Origin: Ardenticatenales bacterium
GTDB taxonomy: Bacteria; Chloroflexota; Anaerolineae; Ardenticatenales; Ardenticatenaceae
Direction: 5' to 3'
NCBI GenBank assembly: GCA_013812995.1
Contig: JACCSL010000719.1
Location: 1 to 5,955 of the forward strand
DNA: 5,955 bases
Both the position numbers and the translations under genes were made by a program. Position 1 is the first letter of the stretch, and each line of letters opens with the position of its first letter. This document shows positions 1-4,563 of the stretch, in pieces. Below the pieces are notes generated by a model that was given only the letters and a program-made list of their open reading frames with translations, was not told the origin of the DNA and did no database searches.

Positions 1-42
1 CGTTTTACGGCCATTGTGTAACATAACGAGAAGGAGAATCCG

Positions 43-435
43 ATGTCCCTAGATTTCAGTGCCAAGAACGACGAAGTAAACATGGAACTTATCCAGGAAA
101 CGGCGCGGCGTGTCGAGGCGGGGGAGCTACCCACTGAGGAAGCGGTGCGTGAGTCGCTGCGTCAGGTGGTGGACCCCGAGATTGGCCTGGATGTGATTGC
201 CCTGGGCCTGATCGAGCAGGTCAACTTCCTGCCTGACGAGAAGGTGGTCGATGTGGATATGCTCCTCACCACGCCCTTCTGTCCCTACGCGCCCTGGATG
301 GTACAGCAGGTGATCGAGAAGACCCAGCAGGTTGCACCGGGCTGGACCGCGGATGTCGAGGTGCTTGCCAAGCAGTGGGATCCCTCCATGATGGAAGACC
401 CCGGCCTGCTCGGTTTTGGTTCCGGCGGTTGGTAA
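43..435 (+). CDS. MIP18/DUF59 family metal-sulfur cluster assembly protein (SufT-like)
   Basis: Protein of 130 aa. The DUF59 domain spans about residues 32-112. It shows the family hallmarks: a DPE motif at D44-P45-E46, then DVIALGLI, and a reactive-cysteine motif TTPFCP with C80. Members (bacterial SufT, eukaryotic MIP18/CIA2) help mature Fe-S proteins in the cytosol; some relatives are PaaD-like. About 30 residues precede the domain, a charged helix-like stretch. The start at 43 follows AAGGAGA (31-37) at good spacing; an in-frame ATG at 82 has no comparable site. The C-terminus ends in a short glycine-rich tail. The gene stands 307 nt before the sulfurtransferase, so it may be the last gene of an upstream operon (possibly suf), which the window cannot show. 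The family is confident; the exact client proteins are unknown. Confidence 0.88.
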   Translation: MSLDFSAKNDEVNMELIQETARRVEAGELPTEEAVRESLRQVVDPEIGLDVIALGLIEQVNFLPDEKVVDVDMLLTTPFCPYAPWMVQQVIEKTQQVAPGWTADVEVLAKQWDPSMMEDPGLLGFGSGGW

Positions 436-456
436 AACAGATGAGTGATTGCTCAT

Positions 457-485
457 TTGACAGATCAGCCCAAGAGAGTCACACT
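457..485 (+). promoter_or_regulatory. Weak candidate promoter for the leader and sulfurtransferase
   Basis: A perfect -35 hexamer TTGACA lies at 457-462. At a 17-nt spacing the -10 position (480-485) reads CACACT, which matches TATAAT at only three positions. It is in the right place to start a long leader transcript for the sulfurtransferase operon, but the poor -10 makes it tentative. Confidence 0.25.
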
Positions 486-525
486 ACGCCCCATGACTGA
501 CTTTGCATCTCGACAGGCTTGCTGG

Positions 526-619
526 TGTTGTAGGCGGGAGCGTTCGCCCCGCTGATTCGGCACTTTTGCGCCCTGTAAGATAGCCGACCAACGGCAGCAA
601 ACGCTCCCGCGCCCACAGG
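526..619. repeat. Imperfect inverted repeat, possible dispersed palindromic element
   Basis: GCGGGAGCGTT (534-544) is exactly inverted as AACGCTCCCGC (600-610). Allowing a 2-nt indel and one mismatch, the arms extend outward through TGTAGG on the left and the complement of CCCACA on the right. A nested stem pairs TCGGC (557-561) with GCCGA (583-587). The left arm can also fold alone as GCGGG (534-538) with CCCGC (548-552). No target duplication was found. It could be a decayed dispersed repeat or an RNA switch with alternative pairings. Confidence 0.5.
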
Positions 620-702
620 CGACCTCTACCTAGAAAGAGTCGCCCCAACGCTGGGGTGTTTCCCTTTGAGGGACAGGAATTTCCTGTTGCGCACCGTTGG
701 TC
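586..702 (+). other. Long-range inverted repeat closing a multi-hairpin leader, followed by a T run
   Basis: GACCAACGG (586-594) is exactly complementary to CCGTTGGTC (694-702), and GCAA (597-600) can continue the stem with TTGC (687-690). Inside lie hairpins GGCGAC/GTCGCC (618-623 with 639-644), TCCCT/AGGGA (661-665 with 669-673) and ACAGG/CCTGT (673-677 with 683-687). The closing strand is followed by TTTTT (703-707). The layout resembles a structured leader with a terminator-like end about 40 nt before the sulfurtransferase start. The fold is inferred by eye, without an energy calculation. Confidence 0.4.
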
Positions 703-729
703 TTTTTGTTTGCCTATTCCCCAAACTCT

Positions 730-735
730 AGGAGG
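730..735 (+). promoter_or_regulatory. Ribosome binding site that fixes the sulfurtransferase start
   Basis: AGGAGG at 730-735 sits 7 nt before the ATG at 743. It shows that the true start is 743 and not the in-frame ATG at 656, whose extra residues have no similarity to rhodaneses. Confidence 0.85.
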
Positions 736-742
736 ACTTCAC

Positions 743-1612
743 ATGACAGAGAGTACATCAATTGAACAGCGTGGCTATGCCCATCCTGAACTTCTGGTCA
801 ACACGGACTGGGTGGTAGAGCATAAGGATGATCCGAACATACGGCTTCTGGAGAGCAACGAGGATATTTTGCTCTACGATACCGGCCACATTCCGGGCGC
901 GCTGAAGATCGACTGGCATGACGACCTAAACGACCGCCTGCGCCGCGACTACGTTTCCAAGGAGGCGTTCGAGGAACTGGCAAGCCGCCTGGGTCTCACC
1001 CCGGAGACCACCGTGGTCTTCTACGGCGACAAGAACAACTGGTGGGCCACCTATGCCCTCTGGGTCTTTCAACTCTTCGGTCACGACAACGCGCGCATCA
1101 TGGATGGCGGGCGTCTGAAGTGGAGCGAGGAGGGGCGCGAGTGGACCCGCGAGGTGCCACAGGTCGAGCGCACCAAGTACCAGGCGAGCGAGCGCGACGA
1201 TGCCCGCATCCGTGCGTTCCGCGACGATGTTTTGAAGCACCTTGAGAAGAAGGGCCAACTCGTGGATGTTCGCTCCCCGCAGGAATACTCGGGCGAGAAG
1301 CTCCACATGCCCGAGTACCCCCAGGAAGGCGCGATGCGCGGTGGTCACATTCCCACGGCGAAGAACATTCCCTGGGCGCGCGCCGTGAACGCGGATGGCA
1401 CCTTCAAGAGCGCCGACGACCTGCGCGAGATTTATGAGAAGGAGCAGGGCCTGAGCCCCAATGCTGAGACCATCGCCTACTGCCGCATCGGGGAGCGCTC
1501 GAGCCACACCTGGTTTGTGCTGAGCTACCTGCTCGGCTACCCCAACGTGCGCAACTACGATGGCTCCTGGACCGAGTGGGGCAATCTGGTCAACGCACCC
1601 ATCGAGCGATAA
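743..1612 (+). CDS. Thiosulfate sulfurtransferase (tandem-domain rhodanese)
   Basis: Protein of 289 aa, the usual length of two-domain rhodaneses. It transfers sulfane sulfur from thiosulfate or another donor to a thiophilic acceptor through a cysteine persulfide. The N-terminal domain (about 15-140) is the inactive one: the position normally holding cysteine reads YGDKNNWWA, with D96. The C-terminal domain (about 160-285) carries the active loop [12 protein letters not shown] with C247, followed by a YDGSWTEWG signature. This loop and the downstream signature closely resemble mycobacterial CysA-type sulfurtransferases. There is no signal peptide, so it is cytosolic. The sulfur carrier gene starts 21 nt after its stop, implying cotranscription and a role in feeding sulfur to that carrier. 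The physiological donor and acceptor cannot be read from sequence. Confidence 0.93.
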   Translation: MTESTSIEQRGYAHPELLVNTDWVVEHKDDPNIRLLESNEDILLYDTGHIPGALKIDWHDDLNDRLRRDYVSKEAFEELASRLGLTPETTVVFYGDKNNWWATYALWVFQLFGHDNARIMDGGRLKWSEEGREWTREVPQVERTKYQASERDDARIRAFRDDVLKHLEKKGQLVDVRSPQEYSGEKLHMPEYPQEGAMRGGHIPTAKNIPWARAVNADGTFKSADDLREIYEKEQGLSPNAETIAYCRIGERSSHTWFVLSYLLGYPNVRNYDGSWTEWGNLVNAPIER

Positions 1613-1633
1613 GACAAAAAAGGGAGAAATTGC

Positions 1634-1906
1634 ATGGCAACTATCTTCGTACCCACCCCCCTGCGTCGGCTCACAGGGGGACAAAGCAAAGTCACCATTG
1701 AGGCCGACACGGTGAGAGAGGTTCTTGAGAAGCTGGAAGCCAGCTATCCGGGCGTGAAGGAGCGACTGCTCGATGACGATGGCGAGATCAAGCGCTTCAT
1801 CAACGTCTTTGTGGATGGCGAGGAGATTCGCAGCCTCCAGGGCGAAGCGACTGTCGTCGGCGTGAAGAGCGAGGTCAGTATCATCCCCGCGATGGCGGGC
1901 GGGTAA
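1634..1906 (+). CDS. cysO: Ubiquitin-like sulfur carrier protein, CysO/MoaD/ThiS type
   Basis: Protein of 90 aa with a beta-grasp fold pattern and the diagnostic C-terminal Gly-Gly (AMAGG, G89-G90), the site that is adenylated and converted to a thiocarboxylate. The N-terminus (IFVPTPLRRLTGGQ), the segment around LEASYPGVKERLLDDDGEIKRF and the ending IIPAMAGG resemble mycobacterial CysO more than canonical MoaD, which is usually shorter. Its ribosome binding site is AGGGAG (1621-1626). The rhodanese precedes it by 21 nt; an E1-like activator and a cysteine synthase follow after a repeat-rich gap. That context favours a cysteine-biosynthetic carrier over a molybdopterin synthase subunit, since no moaE or other moa gene is visible. 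A shared role in molybdopterin or thiamine synthesis cannot be excluded. Confidence 0.88.
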   Translation: MATIFVPTPLRRLTGGQSKVTIEADTVREVLEKLEASYPGVKERLLDDDGEIKRFINVFVDGEEIRSLQGEATVVGVKSEVSIIPAMAGG

Positions 1907-1934
1907 GACGTAACGCGTAAAACGTAAAACGTAA
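1907..1934 (+). repeat. Tandem heptamer repeat, AACGTAA type
   Basis: Four consecutive 7-nt units directly follow the carrier's stop codon: GACGTAA, CGCGTAA, AACGTAA, AACGTAA. The same motif in reverse (TTACGTT) recurs at 1973-1986 and 2164-2170. A similar string, CGTTTTACG, opens the window at position 1. Short tandem heptamers of this kind are common in intergenic DNA of several phyla. Confidence 0.8.
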
Positions 1935-1987
1935 ACCGGCTTACGGCAAAAGCAACCTGCTTCATCGGCTCATTACGTTTTACGTTT
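1920..1987. repeat. 15-bp inverted repeat formed by opposing heptamer arrays
   Basis: AAACGTAAAACGTAA (1920-1934) is perfectly inverted at 1973-1987, leaving a 38-nt centre. It could form an AT-rich hairpin in the RNA behind the carrier gene. The strand after it is not a clean T run, so it is not a standard intrinsic terminator. A small inner hairpin pairs AAGC (1950-1953) with GCTT (1959-1962). Confidence 0.75.
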
Positions 1988-2163
1988 CTGCTTCTGACGG
2001 AATTTGTGGTATGGAAGATCGGGAAGCGTGCCAAGCGAGCCCTCACCCCCACGGCGCTTCGCTCCGTGTCCCCTCGCCCGAAATCGGGAGAGGGGCGGCC
2101 GAAGGCCGGGGAGAGGGCCGCCACGCAGAGCCATGACTCCACCACAAATTCCAGCAGAAGCAG
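1988..2163. mobile_element. MITE-like nonautonomous element, 176 bp, with TIRs and 8-bp direct flanks
   Basis: The left end (1988-2010) and right end (2141-2163) are 23-bp terminal inverted repeats matching at 21 of 23 positions; the inner 12 bp (GGAATTTGTGGT) are perfect. Both ends directly abut an identical 8-mer, TTACGTTT (1980-1987 and 2164-2171), as expected of a target site duplication. Deleting the element plus one copy restores a run of TTACGTT heptamers, a plausible empty site. The interior encodes nothing recognisable and is packed with palindromes. The family is not identified; the element is too small for a transposase and would need one supplied in trans. Confidence 0.7.
2050..2122. 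repeat. Cluster of GC-rich palindromes inside the MITE-like element
   Basis: Three adjacent hairpins are visible. CACGG (2050-2054) pairs with CCGTG (2064-2068). CCCCTC (2070-2075) plus CCCGA (2077-2081) pairs with TCGGG (2084-2088) plus GAGGGG (2090-2095), with one mismatch. GGCGGCC (2094-2100) pairs with GGCCGCC (2116-2122). The sequence style (CCCTCACCCCC followed by CGGGAGAGGGG) resembles GC-rich intergenic palindromic repeats common in many bacterial genomes. It may be cargo of, or an insertion into, the surrounding element. Confidence 0.75.
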
Positions 2164-2204
2164 TTACGTTTTAGCCTTCACTCAAACGGTTATACCCATA
2201 GATC

Positions 2205-2216
2205 GCTATCGATAGC
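2205..2216. promoter_or_regulatory. Perfect 12-bp palindrome before moeB, candidate operator
   Basis: GCTATCGATAGC is a perfect dyad ending 4 nt before the GAGG ribosome binding site (2221-2224) of the rhodanese-ThiF gene. It could be a repressor site or a small RNA hairpin (GCTA, TCGA loop, TAGC) affecting translation. No strong -35/-10 pair was found in the adjacent 2172-2204 segment; TATACC at 2191-2196 is a weak -10 candidate. Confidence 0.35.
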
Positions 2217-2229
2217 AAGCGAGGAAACG

Positions 2230-3447
2230 ATGTCTAAAGGGAAATCAGGGCGTCAATACCTGGAAGAGGTCAAGACGCAGATTCCGGAGATCACTGTTCA
2301 CGACCTGCGCGAGCAGCTCCAGCGCGGCAATCCGCTACGGGTTCTGGATGTGCGGGAGCGCGATGAGTGGGAGCAGGGGCATGTGCCAGGGGCCAAGTTC
2401 ATCCCGCGCGGCCACCTGGAGATGCAGGTAGAAGGGTGGGAGGCGGAGCGCGAGGCTCCCATCGCTGTGTATTGCGCGGGTGGCGTGCGAAGCGCCTTCG
2501 CCGTGAAAACCTTGCACGAGATGGGCTACCGCAACGTGGTTTCCGTGGAGGGCGGCTTCGGTGCCTGGAAAAGCGCGGGCTATCGCTTCGATACCCCCTT
2601 CCGCTTCAGCGACACGCAGAAGATACGCTACTCGCGCCACACGCTTCTGCCAGAAGTGGGGGAGGCGGGGCAGGCGCGGCTGCTTCAGAGCAAGGTGCTG
2701 CTGATTGGCGCGGGTGGGCTGGGCAGTCCCGCCGCGCTCTACCTGGCTGCTGCTGGGGTTGGCACGCTGGGTATCGTAGATTTCGACGTGGTCGATCTCT
2801 CCAACCTCCAGCGCCAGATTTTACATAACGAGGAGCGCGTGGGTGTGTCCAAGGTCGACTCCGCCCGCGAGACGATCCGCAAGTTGAACCCGGATGTCCG
2901 GGTGATTGGGCATGACGAGCCGCTTAACTCAGAGAACGTGATGCGAATCATCGCGCACTACGATATCATCGTCAATGGCTGCGACAACTTCCCGACCCGC
3001 TACCTCATCAACGATGCGGCAGTGATGGCGGGCAAGCCGCTGGTCGATGGCTCGATCTTCCAGTTCGAGGGGCAGATCACTGTGTACAACCACGAGGGAG
3101 GGCCCTGCTATCGCTGCCTTTACCCTGCGCCCCCGCCGCCCGGCGAGGTGCCTAGCTGCGCCGAGGGCGGTGTGCTGGGGGTTCTGGCAGGTGTCATCGG
3201 CTCGCTCCAGGCGCTTGAGGCGATCAAGATTCTACTGGGCACGGGCGAAATTCTCTCCGGACGGCTCCTGCTCTTCGATGCGCTTGCCACCGATTTTCGC
3301 GAGGTACGCATTCGCAGAAATCAGCAGTGCCCCGTCTGTGGCGATGCCCCGACGATCACGGAGCTGGTGGACTACGAGCAGTTCTGTGGTTCTCCCTTCC
3401 CACGCTCGCTAGACGAGTCGGAAGAGTTGGCGGTGTTGCTGGCATAA
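2230..3447 (+). CDS. moeB: Rhodanese-ThiF/MoeB fusion: sulfur carrier adenylyltransferase and sulfurtransferase
   Basis: Protein of 405 aa. The rhodanese domain is N-terminal (about 20-120), with persulfide cysteine C82 in the loop CAGGVRS. An E1-like ThiF/MoeB domain follows (about 130-385): nucleotide loop GAGGLGSP (160-167), FDVVDLSNLQRQ with N192 and R195, and DNFPTRY with D252. Two Cys pairs (C293/C296 and C367/C370) fit the structural zinc site. C310 in PSCAEGGVLG matches the catalytic cysteine of MOCS3/Uba4. The protein adenylates the carrier's terminal glycine and can pass persulfide sulfur to form a thiocarboxylate. In MoeZ and MOCS3 the rhodanese is C-terminal; here the order is reversed and the protein ends 20 residues after EQFCG. 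The start has GAGG (2221-2224). cysM follows 24 nt downstream. Substrate assignment to the upstream carrier is inferred from context. Confidence 0.93.
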   Translation: MSKGKSGRQYLEEVKTQIPEITVHDLREQLQRGNPLRVLDVRERDEWEQGHVPGAKFIPRGHLEMQVEGWEAEREAPIAVYCAGGVRSAFAVKTLHEMGYRNVVSVEGGFGAWKSAGYRFDTPFRFSDTQKIRYSRHTLLPEVGEAGQARLLQSKVLLIGAGGLGSPAALYLAAAGVGTLGIVDFDVVDLSNLQRQILHNEERVGVSKVDSARETIRKLNPDVRVIGHDEPLNSENVMRIIAHYDIIVNGCDNFPTRYLINDAAVMAGKPLVDGSIFQFEGQITVYNHEGGPCYRCLYPAPPPPGEVPSCAEGGVLGVLAGVIGSLQALEAIKILLGTGEILSGRLLLFDALATDFREVRIRRNQQCPVCGDAPTITELVDYEQFCGSPFPRSLDESEELAVLLA

Positions 3448-3471
3448 AAGGTGGATTTGGAGTGATAGCTC

Positions 3472-4467
3472 ATGACGATAGCAGCCCTGAAGTCTCTGCC
3501 AACCGATCGACAGAGCCTGGAGGCCGCGATGGCCCAGGCGCTCTACCAGGAGGGAAATTTCCTCCGAAAACCCGTTTCAATCCTGGACCGTGTGGGGGAC
3601 ACACCGCTCCTCAAGGTGTGCAACCTGAGCACCGAGTGGGGCGTCTCTCCCGCCGTCGAGGTCTATGCCAAGGCGGAGTGGTTCAACCCTGGCGGCTCCG
3701 TGAAGGACCGTGCAGCCCTCAGCATCATTGAGGAGGCCGAGCGCCGGGGCTGGCTGACCAAAGATAAAATTCTCATCGATAGCACCAGCGGCAACACGGG
3801 CATCGCCTACGGCTGGATTGCCGCCTCTAAGGGCTACCGGGTGACGCTCGTCATGCCCGAAAATGTTTCCGAAGAGCGCAAGAAGACCCTGCGCGCCTAT
3901 GGCGTTGAGCTCATCTTCACCAGCCCCTTCGAGGGTAGCGACGGGGCCATCAAGCGCGTGCGCGAGATTGTCGCGGCGGAGCCGGAGCGTTACTGCTACG
4001 CCAACCAGTATGACAACCCCGCCAACTGGCAGGCCCACTTTCTGGGAACTGGCCCCGAAATCTGGAGCCAGACGCAGGGCACGCTTACTCACTTCCTCGC
4101 CGGTATTGGAACGAGCGGCACCCTGATGGGAACCGCCCGCTTTTTGCGCTGCATGGACCCGGAGATCGAGATTATCGGGGTCCAACCAGAGGACGAGCTG
4201 AGCGTGATCGAGGGACTCAAGCATCTGGAAAGCTCCATCGTTCCCGGTATCTACGAGGATAGCCTGCTGGACCGCACGCTCTTTGTCGGCTCGGCGGAGG
4301 CGTACGAGATGACGCGCGCCCTGAGCATCCGCGAGGGTTGGTTCGTGGGTTTCAGCGCAGGGGCGGCGATGCACGCCGCGCTGTCCCTGGCGCGTTCCCT
4401 GGAGGAGGGCGTCATCGTCACGGTTTTGCCTGATGGCGGGGCCAAGTACCTCAGCCTGATTGATTGA
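3472..4467 (+). CDS. cysM: PLP-dependent cysteine synthase, CysM type (probably O-phosphoserine and carrier-thiocarboxylate dependent)
   Basis: Protein of 331 aa, fold type II. The PLP lysine is K78 in NPGGSVKDR. The substrate loop is STSGNTG (104-110), the phosphate-binding loop GIGTSGT (211-217), and the residue facing the pyridine nitrogen is S295 in FSAG. About 33 extra residues precede the catalytic core. The start at 3472 has GGAG (3459-3462). The segment IEGLKHLESSIVP places K250 about where mycobacterial CysM has Arg220, implicated in O-phosphoserine use, instead of the CysK signature GIGAGFIP. The C-terminus stops right after KYLS, so the C-terminal tail that closes the mycobacterial CysM active site is missing. 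Tight spacing behind the carrier activator supports thiocarboxylate as sulfur donor. Cystathionine beta-synthase or sulfide-dependent O-acetylserine use are alternatives. Confidence 0.9.
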   Translation: MTIAALKSLPTDRQSLEAAMAQALYQEGNFLRKPVSILDRVGDTPLLKVCNLSTEWGVSPAVEVYAKAEWFNPGGSVKDRAALSIIEEAERRGWLTKDKILIDSTSGNTGIAYGWIAASKGYRVTLVMPENVSEERKKTLRAYGVELIFTSPFEGSDGAIKRVREIVAAEPERYCYANQYDNPANWQAHFLGTGPEIWSQTQGTLTHFLAGIGTSGTLMGTARFLRCMDPEIEIIGVQPEDELSVIEGLKHLESSIVPGIYEDSLLDRTLFVGSAEAYEMTRALSIREGWFVGFSAGAAMHAALSLARSLEEGVIVTVLPDGGAKYLSLID

Positions 4468-4492
4468 CGCGCCCTGGGCCGCCCGGTATACT
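4464..4492 (+). promoter_or_regulatory. sigma70-type promoter for superoxide dismutase
   Basis: The -35 box TTGACG (4464-4469) and the -10 box TATACT (4487-4492) are separated by exactly 17 nt; each matches the consensus at five of six positions. The -35 contains the TGA stop codon of cysM. Transcription would start near 4499, giving a leader of about 65 nt before the sodA start. This is the strongest promoter visible in the window. Confidence 0.75.
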
Positions 4493-4497
4493 GGGCG
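4480..4497. promoter_or_regulatory. 18-bp imperfect dyad over the sodA -10 box, candidate operator
   Basis: The 18 bp centred on GTATAC match their own reverse complement except for one symmetric pair (4485 and 4492). The dyad covers the -10 box completely, as expected for a repressor site. An alternative pairing, CGCGCCC (4468-4474) with GGGCGCG (4493-4499), could form a hairpin at the cysM transcript end, but no T run follows. Confidence 0.4.
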
Positions 4498-4498
4498 C

Positions 4499-4522
4499 GG
4501 GTTGGCCCTCGTGGGTTGGCCC
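4499..4522 (+). repeat. Direct repeat at the predicted sodA transcript start
   Basis: GGGTTGGCCC occurs at 4499-4508 and again at 4513-4522, a 14-nt period. The first copy coincides with the predicted start of the sodA transcript. A separate small hairpin, GATTT (4536-4540) with AAATC (4545-4549), lies one nucleotide before the ribosome binding site AAGGAGAG (4551-4558). Confidence 0.6.
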
Positions 4523-4563
4523 GGAGTCTATCGGCGATTTAGCGAAATCAAAGGAGAGACGCT

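Larger units (their letters stand above)
436..742 (+). other. 307-nt noncoding stretch with multiple inverted repeats (possible structured leader)
   Basis: No convincing gene is visible between the DUF59 gene and the sulfurtransferase. The open frame running into the sulfurtransferase from 656 lacks a ribosome binding site and is better read as untranslated. The stretch holds a weak hairpin just after the stop (ATGAG 441-445 with CTCAT 452-456), a consensus-like -35 box, an 11-bp inverted repeat, a 9-bp long-range inverted repeat followed by a T run, and several small hairpins. I could not match it to any riboswitch consensus I know (SAM, TPP, FMN, T-box, cobalamin). It is either a structured 5' leader or the remains of dispersed palindromic repeats. 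Confidence 0.6.

Noticed and set aside
11..42. Promoter directly upstream of the DUF59 gene
   Set aside because: TAACAT at 19-24 is a weak -10, and the matching -35 would lie outside the window, so it cannot be judged.
656..742. N-terminal extension of the sulfurtransferase from the ATG at 656
   Set aside because: No ribosome binding site precedes 656, the added residues do not look like rhodanese, and AGGAGG at 730-735 clearly serves the ATG at 743.
926..1684. Long antisense open frame over the sulfurtransferase
   Set aside because: It is the shadow of a GC-rich coding gene; its translation is low-complexity and matches no family, while the + strand gene is clear.
1744..2145. Antisense open frame from the repeat region into the carrier gene
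   Set aside because: Its middle part is the translated heptamer repeat and the rest is carrier antisense; no protein family is visible.
2006..2215. Small + strand open frame in the carrier-moeB gap
   Set aside because: It is made of the GC-rich palindromes and the right end of the MITE-like element, with no ribosome binding site, so it is not a gene.
1907..2229. CRISPR array
   Set aside because: The repeats are 7-nt tandem units or inverted pairs; there are no regular 25-40 nt direct repeats with unique spacers and no cas gene.
3577..4374. 265-codon antisense open frame over cysM
   Set aside because: It lies entirely within the cysM coding sequence, with no family motif and no sign of a separate gene.
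4468..4499. Intrinsic terminator after cysM
   Set aside because: A 7-bp GC stem is possible, but no T run follows, and the region is better explained as the sodA promoter and dyad.
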